The notes: generated from the sequence alone by a model not told the origin. Shown: positions 1 through 7,666, counted from the stretch's first letter. The stretch: DNA of 14,306 bases from DASZMJ01 sp035551935 (GCA_035551935.1 DASZMJ010000599.1:1-14306); one strand, 5' to 3'. Program-made: numbers and translations.

Positions 1-423
1 GGGGCCGGTCGCGGCGACCTGGCGAGGGTCGACCCCCTCCTCGGCCACGAGCCGTCGCACCGCCGGCGAGAGCCCCGGGCCGCCGCCGTTGGACGCGGGG
101 GAAGGCTCCGGGGCCTTCGTCGGCGCGGGCTTCGGGGCCTCGGCCTTCGCGGGGGCGGCGGCCTTCGTCGTCGCGGCCGAGGTCGCGGCGGTGTCGATCG
201 CGCCGACCTCGGAGCCGATGGCGACGGTCGCGCCCTCGGCCGCCTTGATCTTCAGGACGCCCCCGGCCTCGGCGGGGACGACGCTGCTGGCCTTGTCGGT
301 CTCGAGCTCGAACAGCGGCTCGCCCGCCTTGACCGCCGCGCCATCCGGCTTCAGCCAGCGGGCGAGCACGCCCTCGGTGATCGACTCGCCGACGCCGGGC
401 ACCTTGATCGATACGATGGCCAT
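1..423 (-). CDS. sucB: Dihydrolipoamide succinyltransferase (E2 of 2-oxoglutarate dehydrogenase), N-terminal part
   Basis: Only the first 141 codons are in the window; the rest lies beyond position 1. E2 carries the lipoyl arm that takes the succinyl group from E1 (SucA) and transfers it to CoA in the TCA cycle. Residues 1-75 form a typical lipoyl domain beginning MAIVSIKVPGVGESITEG, with the lipoylated lysine in ELETDKAS (Lys44). An Ala/Pro/Lys-rich flexible linker follows (about 78-117). The start of an E3-binding domain is seen at 118-141 (LSPAVRRLVAEEGVDPRQVA). The catalytic domain is not visible. The ATG at 421-423 is chosen because it begins exactly at the conserved lipoyl-domain start; no strong Shine-Dalgarno precedes it. 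It lies 132 nt downstream of sucA on the same strand, so co-transcription is likely. The partner gene identifies it as the 2-oxoglutarate rather than the pyruvate E2. Confidence 0.93.
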   Translation of the reverse strand, partial: MAIVSIKVPGVGESITEGVLARWLKPDGAAVKAGEPLFELETDKASSVVPAEAGGVLKIKAAEGATVAIGSEVGAIDTAATSAATTKAAAPAKAEAPKPAPTKAPEPSPASNGGGPGLSPAVRRLVAEEGVDPRQVAATGP

Positions 424-490
424 CGTGGATCTCTTGGGAAGACGCTGAGCGTGAAGTCGGAGTGTCGAGAGTAAGGCGGGGATGGCAGAG

Positions 491-534
491 GACCGATGGC
501 CGATGGCACATGGATCCGGAGTCGGCCATCGGTC
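491..534. repeat. 13-bp perfect inverted repeat between sucA and sucB
   Basis: GACCGATGGCCGA at 491-503 is exactly mirrored by TCGGCCATCGGTC at 522-534, with an 18-nt spacer. In the sucA-sucB mRNA this would fold as a hairpin in the 132-nt gap. There is no U-run after it on the minus strand, so it looks more like an mRNA processing or stability element, or an intergenic repeat, than a rho-independent terminator. The CCGATG-type words recur in other intergenic stretches of the window (10571-10590 and 13276-13293). Confidence 0.6.
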
Positions 535-555
535 ATCGGACCTTCTTCCCACCCC

Positions 556-3372
556 TCATGGCTTTCCGGACAGCATCGCGGCGGCGCGGGCGGCGATGCC
601 GCTGGAGGAGACGAGGTGGGGCAGCGGGGCGCCGGCGCCGATGGCGGCCTCGACGAGCTCGGCCTGCTCGCGGTCGTGGACCGCCTTGCTGCCGGTGGCC
701 GGGCTGGCGCTGGCGTCGCGGCCGACGTACTCGAAGGCGACGCCCATCAACTCCTGGAGCCTCGGCGCCACGAACGTCCAGCCCCCCATGTTCTGCGACT
801 CCTCCTGCGCCCAGACCCACTCGCTCGCCGAGCGGTAGCGGCCGAGGACCTCGCGGAGGAGGTCGGCGGGCCAGGGGTAGAACTGCTCGAGCCGGACCAG
901 GGCGACTTCGCGCTCGCGGCCGGCCTCCTGCCGGCGGCGGAGGAGGTCGTAGTAGACCTTGCCCGAGCAGAGCACCACGCGGCGGACCGAATCGGGCGCG
1001 GCGGGGTCGTCGAGGACCTCGAGGAACTGGCCCGAGAGGCAGTGCTCCAGCGGGGAGACGGCGTCCTTGTGCCGCAGGAGGCTCTTGGGCGTCATCACGA
1101 TCAAGGGCTTGCGGAAGTCGCGCCGGACCTGGCGGCGGAGCAGGTGGAAATACTGCGCCGGGGTGGTCGGGTAGACGACCTGGATGTTCTCCTCGGCGCA
1201 GAGCGACAGGAACCGTTCGAGCCGGGCGCTGGAGTGCTCGGGCCCCTGCCCCTCGTAGCCGTGCGGCAGGAGCATGACCAGGCCGCTGGCGCGGCCCCAC
1301 TTGCTCTCGGCCGAGGCGATGAACTGGTCGATGATCACCTGGGCGCCGTTGGCGAAGTCGCCGAACTGGGCCTCCCAGAGGATCAGCATGTGCGGCTCGT
1401 CGAGCGAGTAGCCGTAGTCGAAGCCGAGCACGGCGGCCTCGGAGAGCATGCTGTCATACACGCAGATCTCGGCCTGGCCCTCGCGGATGCGGTTCAGGGG
1501 GGTGAACCGCTCGCCGGTCTCGGAGTCGACGAGCACGGCGTGGCGCTGGCTGAAGGTGCCGCGGCGGCTGTCCTGGCCGCTGAGGCGGACGGGCGTCCCT
1601 TCGAGGAGCAAGGTGCCGAAGGCCAGGGCCTCGGCCGACGACCAGTCCAGCGGGGCCTCGCCGCGGAAGGCGCGGGCGCGGGCGGCCATGATCCGCTCGA
1701 CCTTGGTGTTGACGTGGAAGCCGGATGGGGTCGAGCCGAGTGCGTCGGCCACGTGGCGGGCCTCGTCGCGGGCGACGCCGGTGGCGACCGGCTCGAACGA
1801 GTACCGCGGCGACAGGCCCGACCAGGCGCCGGCGAAGCCGTGCGGGAGCGACTGGGGCTCGGCATCGCTGTCGTGGACCTCCTTGAAGACGGCCTCCATC
1901 TTCTCCTTGAACGTCTCGCGGATCGTCTCGACCTCGTCGGCCGAGAGCTCGCCGTCCATGACGAGGCGCTCGGTGTAGAGCTCGAGGATGCCGGGGCGGT
2001 CCTTGATCTTGCGGTACATCAAGGGTTGCGTGAACGCCGGCTCGTCCCCCTCGTTGTGGCCGTGGCGTCGGAAGCAGACGAGGTCGATGACGACGTCCAT
2101 GCCGAACGTCTCGCGGAAGTCGACGGCCAGCTCGGTGACGAACGCGACGGCCTCGGGGTCCTCGCCGTTGACGTGGAAGATCGGCACCTCGATCATCTCG
2201 GCCACGTCGGTGCAGTACCGCGTCGACCGGCCGTCCTGGGGCGCCGTCGTGAAGCCGATCTGGTTGTTGACGACGACGTGGACCGTGCCGCCGGTCTTGT
2301 AGCCGGGCAGTTGCGAGAGGTTCAACGTCTCGGCCACCAGCCCCTGGCCGGCGAAGGCGGCGTCGCCGTGGATCAGGACCGGCATGCCGAGCTTGCGGTC
2401 GCGGTCCTTGAACCGGCGCTGCTTGGCGCGGACGCGGCCCTCGACCACCGGGTCGACCGCCTCGAGGTGGCTGGGGTTGGCCGTCAGCGTGAGGTGGATC
2501 GTCTGGCCGTCGGCGGTCGTGTGGTCGGCCGAGAAGCCGAGGTGGTACTTCACGTCGCCGTCGCCGGCGACGGTCCTGGGGAGGTTCCCCTCGAACTCGC
2601 TGAAGATCATCGAGTACGGCTTGTTCAGCGTGTTGGCCAGGACGTTGAGCCGGCCGCGATGCGGCATGCCGAGGACGATCTCGCGGACGCCGAACCGCCC
2701 GGCGCGCTCGACGAGCACGTCGAGCATCGGGATCAGCATCTCGGCCCCTTCGAGCGAGAACCGCTTCTGGCCGACGTAGTGCGTGTGCAGGAACGTCTCG
2801 AAGAGCTCGGCGGCGTGCAGCTTGTAGATGATCCGCCGGTGCTGCTTGGGGTCCATCGGCGGGCGGTTGCGGGTCGGCTCCATCCGCTGCTGGAGCCAGG
2901 CGCGGACGTCGGGCCGGCGGATGTACATGTACTCGACGCCGATCGTCCGGCAGTAGGTGTCGCGGAGGATCGCCAGGATCTCGCGGAGGGTGGCGCGGCG
3001 GTGGTCGACCAGCTCGGTGAAGAAGGTGCGGTCGAGGTCGGCGTCGGTCAGGCCGAAGGCGGCCAGGTCGAGCCGCTCGTGCGAGTCGCGGCGGCCGAGC
3101 TTCAGGGGGTCGAGGTCGGCCAGGTAGTGGCCGACCTCGCGATAGGCGTCGATCAGGCGGGTGACGCCCGCCTGCGCGCGGGCGAGGTCCAGGTCGGCCC
3201 CGCCGTCCTCCCCGGCCGCCGCCCCGGGCGGGGCGTGCGCGCAACCCAGCTCGAATCCTTCGAAGAAGGCACGCCACGACGCGTCGACCGCGGCCGGGTC
3301 GGCGCTCCAGCGGCGGTAATTCTCCTCGATGACCTCGAGATTCGATCGGTTGGCGACCGTCGAGCGATTCAT
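556..3372 (-). CDS. sucA: 2-oxoglutarate dehydrogenase E1 component
   Basis: A thiamine-diphosphate enzyme that decarboxylates 2-oxoglutarate and succinylates the lipoyl arm of E2 in the TCA cycle. The product is 938 aa, close to the 933 aa of E. coli SucA. The N-terminal E2-contact helix is visible (ENYRRWSADPAAVDASWRAF, residues 17-36). Next come the substrate-site HRGRLNVLANTLNKP (238-252), the ThDP/Mg motif GDAAFAGQG (336-344) with Asp337, the second metal ligand in NNQIG (369-373), and HGHNEGDEPAFTQPLMY (437-453). The C-terminal half has the transketolase-like pyrimidine-binding part ending in MLSGKP. The ATG at 3370-3372 is preferred over an ATG 93 nt upstream, because homology to E1 starts within about 10 residues of it and the extra upstream residues are low-complexity Arg/Pro/Ala. 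No clear Shine-Dalgarno is present. The gene reads leftwards into sucB, the usual sucAB order. Confidence 0.96.
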   Translation of the reverse strand: MNRSTVANRSNLEVIEENYRRWSADPAAVDASWRAFFEGFELGCAHAPPGAAAGEDGGADLDLARAQAGVTRLIDAYREVGHYLADLDPLKLGRRDSHERLDLAAFGLTDADLDRTFFTELVDHRRATLREILAILRDTYCRTIGVEYMYIRRPDVRAWLQQRMEPTRNRPPMDPKQHRRIIYKLHAAELFETFLHTHYVGQKRFSLEGAEMLIPMLDVLVERAGRFGVREIVLGMPHRGRLNVLANTLNKPYSMIFSEFEGNLPRTVAGDGDVKYHLGFSADHTTADGQTIHLTLTANPSHLEAVDPVVEGRVRAKQRRFKDRDRKLGMPVLIHGDAAFAGQGLVAETLNLSQLPGYKTGGTVHVVVNNQIGFTTAPQDGRSTRYCTDVAEMIEVPIFHVNGEDPEAVAFVTELAVDFRETFGMDVVIDLVCFRRHGHNEGDEPAFTQPLMYRKIKDRPGILELYTERLVMDGELSADEVETIRETFKEKMEAVFKEVHDSDAEPQSLPHGFAGAWSGLSPRYSFEPVATGVARDEARHVADALGSTPSGFHVNTKVERIMAARARAFRGEAPLDWSSAEALAFGTLLLEGTPVRLSGQDSRRGTFSQRHAVLVDSETGERFTPLNRIREGQAEICVYDSMLSEAAVLGFDYGYSLDEPHMLILWEAQFGDFANGAQVIIDQFIASAESKWGRASGLVMLLPHGYEGQGPEHSSARLERFLSLCAEENIQVVYPTTPAQYFHLLRRQVRRDFRKPLIVMTPKSLLRHKDAVSPLEHCLSGQFLEVLDDPAAPDSVRRVVLCSGKVYYDLLRRRQEAGREREVALVRLEQFYPWPADLLREVLGRYRSASEWVWAQEESQNMGGWTFVAPRLQELMGVAFEYVGRDASASPATGSKAVHDREQAELVEAAIGAGAPLPHLVSSSGIAARAAAMLSGKP

Positions 3373-3527
3373 GGTGAGAAGGATCCCAAGGTGGGCGCGG
3401 GCTCGGCCGGCCCATTGCTGGACGGAATCGGGGCGCCGCCGGGCGGGGGGGTGGGCGGCCATCATCGGTGCTCGATCTTACCCCAAACCCCCGCGCGCCC
3501 AAACCCCGAAAGTGGGCCTGTTCCCTG

Positions 3528-3533
3528 ATTATA
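3528..3533 (-). promoter_or_regulatory. Candidate -10 box for sucA-sucB
   Basis: The minus strand reads CGCCTATAATCAGGG here, a perfect TATAAT in an otherwise very GC-rich region. It would place transcription starts roughly 150 nt upstream of the sucA ATG. No good TTGACA-like -35 is visible 16-18 nt upstream (that stretch is GC-rich), so this may need an activator or be fortuitous. Confidence 0.4.
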
Positions 3534-3603
3534 GGCGGTCGGGGCGGCCGCGACGTGCCGTCCCCCTCGAACGGCCTCAACGCATGCAACCTCGGCGCCG
3601 GCC

Positions 3604-3630
3604 TTGTCGGCCGTCGGGCTTTGGTTTAGA
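3604..3630 (+). promoter_or_regulatory. Candidate promoter for purC-aroC
   Basis: TTGTCG (3604-3609) and TTTAGA (3625-3630) are separated by 15 nt and lie about 50 nt upstream of the purC GTG. The match to the sigma-70 consensus is modest and the spacer is short. It is the only promoter-like pair close to purC on the plus strand. Confidence 0.28.
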
Positions 3631-3682
3631 GTGCGCCGATGGAGCGGATCGGCCGCCGAGACGTTTGTCGGAGGGACCGGGC

Positions 3683-4588
3683 GTGGCCCTGCTCGAGACC
3701 GACCTGCCGGGCCTCCCGAAGCGGCGCGGCAAGGTCCGCGACGTCTACGACCTCGGCGACGGCCGGCTGCTGATCGTCGCCACCGACCGCCTCAGCGCCT
3801 TCGACTGGGTCCTGCCGACGCCGATCCCCGACAAGGGCCGCGTCCTGACCGGCCTGAGCGCCTTCTGGTTCCGGGCCCTCCCGGGCGTACCGAACCACCT
3901 CCTCTCCACCGAGATCGACGATGCGGGGCTCGACCTCGACGGCGACCACCGGGGAGACCTGGTCGGCCGGGTGATGATCGTCCGGAAGGTTCGGATCATC
4001 CCGTTCGAGTGCGTCGTCCGGGGCTACCTGTCCGGGAGCGGCTGGCGCGAGTATCGGGAGACCGGCCGCGTCTGCGGCCTCCCGTTGCCGACGGGCCTCG
4101 TCGAGAGTTCGCCGATCCCCCACCCCTTCGGGCCGCTGTTCACGCCGGCGACCAAGGCCGAGTCGGGCCACGACGAGAACGTCCCGTTCGCCCGCATGGA
4201 GCAGGCCATCGGCGCGGAATTGGCCCACACCTTGAGGGACCGGAGCGTCGAGGTCTACCAGTGCGGCCGGACCCACTCGGCCGAGAAGGGCCTCCTCCTG
4301 GCGGACACGAAATTCGAGTGGGGCACCGACACCGGGACCGGCCAGGTCGTGCTCGCCGACGAGATCTTCACCCCCGACAGCTCCCGCTACTGGCCCGCCG
4401 ACCAGTACCAGCCCGGCGGCCCGCAACCGTCGTTCGACAAACAATTTGTGCGCGACTGGCTCGAGGCCTCGGGCTGGGACAAGGCGAGCCCGCCGCCGCC
4501 CTTGCCCGAGGACATCGTGGCCAGGACGCGCGAGAAATACATCCAGGCGTACGAGACCCTGACCGAACAGCCCTTCCCCTGGAAATGA
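3683..4588 (+). CDS. purC: Phosphoribosylaminoimidazole-succinocarboxamide (SAICAR) synthase
   Basis: Joins aspartate to CAIR with ATP hydrolysis to give SAICAR in de novo purine synthesis, in the cytoplasm. The 301-aa product belongs to the longer (yeast-like, about 300 aa) form rather than the roughly 237-aa E. coli form. Visible motifs are GKVRDVYDLGDGRLLIVATD (residues 16-35), the ATP/substrate segment RKVRIIPFECVVRGYLSGSG (101-120), FTPATKAESGHDEN (153-166), and near the C-terminus ADTKFEWG and LADEIFTPDSSRYWP. The GTG at 3683 is chosen because GGAGGG (3670-3675) sits 7 nt upstream and the protein then begins at the family start. The frame stays open upstream to 3329, but that extension is Arg/Pro-rich and antisense to sucA. 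Its stop is 1 nt before the aroC ATG, so the two are probably translationally coupled. Confidence 0.95.
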   Translation: MALLETDLPGLPKRRGKVRDVYDLGDGRLLIVATDRLSAFDWVLPTPIPDKGRVLTGLSAFWFRALPGVPNHLLSTEIDDAGLDLDGDHRGDLVGRVMIVRKVRIIPFECVVRGYLSGSGWREYRETGRVCGLPLPTGLVESSPIPHPFGPLFTPATKAESGHDENVPFARMEQAIGAELAHTLRDRSVEVYQCGRTHSAEKGLLLADTKFEWGTDTGTGQVVLADEIFTPDSSRYWPADQYQPGGPQPSFDKQFVRDWLEASGWDKASPPPPLPEDIVARTREKYIQAYETLTEQPFPWK

Positions 4589-4589
4589 G

Positions 4590-5747
4590 ATGCTCCGCTA
4601 CCTGACGGCCGGCGAGTCGCACGGGCCGGCCCTGACGGCGATCGTCGAGGGTTTCCCCTCGGGCGTCGCGCTCGATACCGACTTCATCGACCGCGAGCTG
4701 AGGCGTCGCCAGGGGGGGTACGGCCGCGGCAAGCGGCAGGCGCTCGAGACCGACCGGATCATCGTCGATTCCGGCACGTACCACGGCGTCACGACCGGCG
4801 GGCCGATCACCCTGCGGCTGGTCAACAACGACGCCAAGCTCGAACGGCTCAAGGAGCCCGCCGCCCCGCGCGGCGGTCACATCGACCTGGCCGGGGCGAT
4901 CAATTATCAGACCGGCATCCGCCAGGTCCTGGAGCGAGCCAGCGCCCGCGAGACGGCGTTGCGGGTCGCCGTCGGGGCGCTGGCCAGGTTGCTCCTGAAG
5001 GAGGTGGGGATCGGGGTCATCGGCTACGTCCGGGAGATCGGCGGGATCGCCGCGACGCCGACGACGACCGACCTGGCCGTCCGCGACGCCAGCCCGGTCT
5101 ACACGCTGAACCCCGGGGCCGACCCGGCGATCGTCGCGGCGATCGACGCGGCCAAGGGGGCGGGCGACACGCTCGGCGGGGTGGTCGAGGTGGTCGTCAC
5201 CCGCTGCCCGATCGGCCTGGGAAGCCACGCGCAGTGGGACCGCAAGCTCGACGCCCGGCTCGCCGCGGCGGTCATGAGCGTCCAGGCGATCAAGGCCGTC
5301 GAGATCGGCCTGGGCGTCGAGGCCGCCCGCCGGCCCGGGTCGAAGGTCATGGACCCCATCGAGTACACCGCGGACGACCCCGACGACCGCCGCTTCGGCT
5401 TCCGGCGGCCGACGAACAACGCCGGCGGCATCGAGGGGGGGACGTCCAACGGCGAGGACATCGTCGTCCGCGCCTCGAAGAAGCCGATCAGCACCCTGGC
5501 CGCCCGCGGCCCCTCCGTCCACATGGCGACCAAGGAGCCCCACCCCGCCTCCTACGAGCGCTCCGACGTTTGCGCCGTGCCGGCGGCGAGCGTGATCGTC
5601 GAGAACGTCGTCGCCTTCGAGATCGCCGCGGCGGTCGTCGAGAAGTACGTCGGCACCAGCCTGGAGGCGATCAAGACGGCGATGGCGGCGATGCATGAGC
5701 TCAGTAAGAGGCATCTGGACGAATGGAGGATGGGGGAGGGGGATTAG
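4590..5747 (+). CDS. aroC: Chorismate synthase
   Basis: Converts EPSP to chorismate using reduced FMN, the last step of the shikimate pathway. The 385-aa product shows GESHGPAL (residues 8-15, with the active-site His11), RRRQGGYGRG (38-47), GGHIDLAGA with the second active-site histidine (His97), ERASARETALRV (115-126), and NNAGGIEGGTSNG for FMN/substrate binding. The last motif has Thr where Ile is usual. The start overlaps the purC stop region (ATGAGATG), which implies coupling. The recognisable family sequence stops near HELSKRHLDE. The last eight residues (EWRMGEGD) are encoded by the left inverted arm of the four-helix-bundle cassette that follows, so the C-terminal tail may have been rewritten by that insertion. 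No loss of a catalytic residue was seen. Confidence 0.96.
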   Translation: MLRYLTAGESHGPALTAIVEGFPSGVALDTDFIDRELRRRQGGYGRGKRQALETDRIIVDSGTYHGVTTGGPITLRLVNNDAKLERLKEPAAPRGGHIDLAGAINYQTGIRQVLERASARETALRVAVGALARLLLKEVGIGVIGYVREIGGIAATPTTTDLAVRDASPVYTLNPGADPAIVAAIDAAKGAGDTLGGVVEVVVTRCPIGLGSHAQWDRKLDARLAAAVMSVQAIKAVEIGLGVEAARRPGSKVMDPIEYTADDPDDRRFGFRRPTNNAGGIEGGTSNGEDIVVRASKKPISTLAARGPSVHMATKEPHPASYERSDVCAVPAASVIVENVVAFEIAAAVVEKYVGTSLEAIKTAMAAMHELSKRHLDEWRMGEGD

Positions 5748-5750
5748 GGG
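5722..5750 (+). repeat. Left inverted arm of the four-helix-bundle cassette
   Basis: Starts AATGGAGGATGGGG and continues G-rich to the base before the downstream ATG. It overlaps the last codons and the stop codon of aroC. It matches the reverse complement of 6117-6145 at 24 of 29 positions. Confidence 0.75.
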
Positions 5751-6116
5751 ATGGGGATCCAGAGCTATCGTGACCTGAGGGTCTGGCAAGGGGCGATGGA
5801 CCTGGTGGTCGAGGTCTACCGGATCACGACCCGGTTCCCCGAGCGCGAGCTCTACGGCCTCGTCTCGCAGATGCGGCGGACGGCCGTGGAGATCCCGGCC
5901 AGCATCGCCCAGGGACATACACTCGAGGCAACGCGGGACTTTCTCCACCACATCAACCGGGCGCAGGGCCACCTGGCGACCTTGCAGACGCACCTGGAGG
6001 TTGTTCAGCGTCTGGGCTATCTCGCCGAGGACGAGTGCGGAGCGGCCCTGGATCGCACGGTCACGATCTTCAAGCAGCTCTATGCCCTCCGCAACGCCTT
6101 GCATCGCGACGACTAA
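5751..6116 (+). CDS. Four-helix-bundle protein (23S rRNA intervening-sequence protein family)
   Basis: A 121-aa small helical protein of the TIGR02436/S23 type. Its molecular role is not established in the family. Relatives are encoded inside 23S rRNA intervening sequences, and a related fold (Avd) serves in diversity-generating retroelements. Visible family features are YRDLRVWQGAMDLVVEVYR (residues 6-24), FPERELYGLVSQMRRTAVEIP (29-49), then SIAQG (51-55) where the family usually has NIAEG, and two further amphipathic helices (about 61-86 and 92-117). The ATG lies 3 nt after the aroC stop; the G-rich left arm may provide a weak ribosome-binding site. It is bounded exactly by inverted arms. 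No reverse transcriptase or variable repeat is nearby, so a diversity-generating element is not supported. Confidence 0.88.
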   Translation: MGIQSYRDLRVWQGAMDLVVEVYRITTRFPERELYGLVSQMRRTAVEIPASIAQGHTLEATRDFLHHINRAQGHLATLQTHLEVVQRLGYLAEDECGAALDRTVTIFKQLYALRNALHRDD

Positions 6117-6145
6117 CCCCCAACCCCCGGTCCCCATCCTCCATT
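6117..6145 (+). repeat. Right inverted arm of the four-helix-bundle cassette
   Basis: Begins immediately after the TAA of the four-helix-bundle gene and ends CCCCATCCTCCATT, followed by a further run of T to 6150. Pairing with the left arm would close the whole gene into one RNA stem. Pairing at such distance argues against a simple terminator. Confidence 0.75.
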
Positions 6146-6181
6146 TTTTTCCAAAGTCAACCCAAACCCCGGGAGGCACGG

Positions 6182-7501
6182 ATGCTCTCCTTCAGCCGAC
6201 CGCAACGCCAGGCGCTGGCGACGCTCGCCCTGGTGGCCGGGACCGTGGCGCCGACGGCCTATGTCGCCTGGACGGCCTGGAAGGTCAACCGGCCGGGGCA
6301 GGCGCGCGACGTCGAGACGGAGCTGAGCCGGCAGCTCGGCCTGCAAGTGACGCTGGCGACGGTGCGCTACCCGAGGCCGGGCGAGGTCGTCTATCGCGGG
6401 GTGGTCCTGCGGCACGGCGAGCCGCGGAGCAAGACCTTTGCCGAGGTCGCGCGCGCCGAGGTCGTCCGGCTGCGGCGCGCGGGCCGCGAGGTCTTCCTCG
6501 CGGCCGAGGGATTGCGCCTCCGGGGCGAGGGGGCGCGGCAGGGGATGGAGCAGGTCAACGCCCTGCTCCGGCATGCTGGGGAGGCGACGTTCTCGCGGAT
6601 CAACCTCTCGGCCCCGGACTGCACGGTCGAGCTGGGGGACGGGGCGTCGGCGTCGTACACGTTCCGCGACCTCGTGGCGACCTTCCAGGCCGACCCCGGC
6701 GCGCCGAGCGTCACGGCGAGCTACCGCTTCGACGAGGCGACGCGCTGCGAATTGACCCTGACCCGCGACCGCACGGCCAACCCGGTGCGGACGTCCCTGG
6801 TCTTCGAGACGAAGGAAGGCGCCCCCCTGCCCGCCCGGCTGCTCGACCCGTTCTTCGACGCGGCCGACTGGCTCGGGCCCGAGGCGAAGGTCTGGGGGAC
6901 GTTGGGCCTGGCCCGCGCCGGCGCGGGGGACTGGGAGGCCGACTTCCGCGGCGACCTGATCGGCATCGACCTGGCCACGCTCGTCGGCCGCCGCTACCCG
7001 GACCACCGCCTCACCGGCCTGGCACGACTTCGGGTCCGGTCGGCCCGCTGGGCCAAGCTGCCGGGCGGCCGCAACAGCGGCTGGGTCGGCGCCGAGGGGG
7101 AGCTCTTGACCGGGCCGGGGACGATCAGCATGAGCCTGGTCCGGGCGCTGAAGTCGCGGATGAACTTCCGCGCATTGCCACGGCTCGACGACCACGAGGC
7201 CGACCTCGCCTTCCAGCGGCTGGGGTTCGGCTTCACCCTGAAGGACAGCGGCGAGCTGGAGCTCCGCGGCGGGCTCGGGACCGAGGCTCCGCCGGGGGCG
7301 GTGATCGTCGACGCCGAGGGTTTGACTCCCGTCCTCTCGGCCCCCCAGGGGGCGGCCAACGTCGTCGGCCTGGTCAACACCCTGACCCCCGGCGGCGACG
7401 AGACCCTCGTGGTGCCCGGCACCCGCGAGTCGCAGGGGCTCCAACAATACTTGCCGTTGCCGTCGGGCCCGCGGGCCGCGCTGCGCGCCAACGGCAATTG
7501 A
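6182..7501 (+). CDS. Membrane-anchored protein of unknown function, weakly AsmA-like N-terminus
   Basis: A 439-aa protein I cannot name. It starts with a short basic stretch and a hydrophobic segment at about residues 11-33 (ALATLALVAGTVAPTAYVAW), so it is probably anchored in the inner membrane with the rest outside the cytoplasm. Directly after comes a pattern familiar from AsmA-type proteins: ETELSRQLGLQVTLATVRYP (46-65) followed by EVVYRGVVLRHGEP, which suggests a weak and unproven relationship. The remainder is rich in short beta-strand patterns with Asp, Gly and Arg. The start is set by GGGAGG (6171-6176) 5 nt before the ATG. It lies downstream of the four-helix-bundle cassette and 165 nt upstream of the ExbB-like gene. 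It could belong to the purC-aroC transcript or act with the ExbB/ExbD complex; neither can be decided here. Confidence 0.75.
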   Translation: MLSFSRPQRQALATLALVAGTVAPTAYVAWTAWKVNRPGQARDVETELSRQLGLQVTLATVRYPRPGEVVYRGVVLRHGEPRSKTFAEVARAEVVRLRRAGREVFLAAEGLRLRGEGARQGMEQVNALLRHAGEATFSRINLSAPDCTVELGDGASASYTFRDLVATFQADPGAPSVTASYRFDEATRCELTLTRDRTANPVRTSLVFETKEGAPLPARLLDPFFDAADWLGPEAKVWGTLGLARAGAGDWEADFRGDLIGIDLATLVGRRYPDHRLTGLARLRVRSARWAKLPGGRNSGWVGAEGELLTGPGTISMSLVRALKSRMNFRALPRLDDHEADLAFQRLGFGFTLKDSGELELRGGLGTEAPPGAVIVDAEGLTPVLSAPQGAANVVGLVNTLTPGGDETLVVPGTRESQGLQQYLPLPSGPRAALRANGN

Positions 7502-7547
7502 GCGGGCGTCACGGCCGGTCGGGGCGGGGGTAATGACCGCGGGGGAG

Positions 7548-7576
7548 TTGACAGGAGGGGGTGGCTATCGGACATT
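7548..7576 (+). promoter_or_regulatory. Candidate promoter of the ExbB/ExbD operon
   Basis: A perfect TTGACA (7548-7553) is followed after 17 nt by GACATT (7571-7576), a poor -10. The segment also contains an 8-bp inverted repeat (GGGGGTGG at 7557-7564 and CCACCCCC at 7589-7596). It lies in the 165-nt gap before the ExbB-like ATG. The -35 is convincing, the -10 is not. Confidence 0.33.
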
Positions 7577-7666
7577 GAAACGGAGGGCCCACCCCCGTCG
7601 CCCTCGGGCCGCCCCGATCCGATCCGCCCTCGCGCCGACCCCGCGCGCCCGCTGGAGACCCCGCCG

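Larger units (their letters stand above)
3373..3682. other. Divergent intergenic region between sucA and purC
   Basis: These 310 nt separate the minus-strand sucA from the plus-strand purC and show no gene of their own. Frames that cross the region are extensions of antisense or upstream-extended ORFs. It is locally less GC-rich, with C-runs and A-runs near 3480-3512. It holds a TATAAT on the minus strand facing sucA and a weaker promoter-like pair facing purC, both listed separately. No repeat or RNA gene was recognised. Confidence 0.7.
5722..6145 (+). mobile_element. Putative IVS-like cassette: four-helix-bundle gene between inverted arms
   Basis: A 424-bp unit consists of a 29-nt left arm (5722-5750), one gene (5751-6116) and a 29-nt right arm (6117-6145). 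The arms are inverted copies: the outer 14 nt (AATGGAGGATGGGG / CCCCATCCTCCATT) are identical and 24 of 29 positions match without gaps. The left arm ends right before the ATG and the right arm begins right after the TAA. Four-helix-bundle proteins of this family are best known from intervening sequences in 23S rRNA of Leptospira and Coxiella, where complementary ends flank the ORF. No target-site duplication or transposase is visible. Mobility is inferred, not shown. Confidence 0.45.

Noticed and set aside
496..3528. A 1010-codon open frame on the plus strand across the sucA region
   Set aside because: It is antisense to sucA, whose conserved motifs and full length are certain; the antisense product is Val/Glu/Leu/Gly-rich with no family likeness, as expected for the shadow frame of a very GC-rich gene.
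3329..3682. Upstream-extended purC start
   Set aside because: The extension overlaps sucA on the other strand, is Arg/Pro-rich, and the GTG at 3683 has a good Shine-Dalgarno.
5751..6116. Diversity-generating retroelement accessory gene (Avd-like)
   Set aside because: No reverse transcriptase, template repeat or variable repeat is present nearby; the sequence fits the 23S-IVS branch better.
5722..6150. Rho-independent terminator formed by the inverted arms plus the T-run
   Set aside because: The arms are 366 nt apart with a gene in the loop, so they cannot act as a normal terminator hairpin.
4368..6179. A 603-codon minus-strand frame opposite aroC and the four-helix-bundle gene
   Set aside because: It is a low-complexity shadow of two recognisable plus-strand genes, with no family motif.
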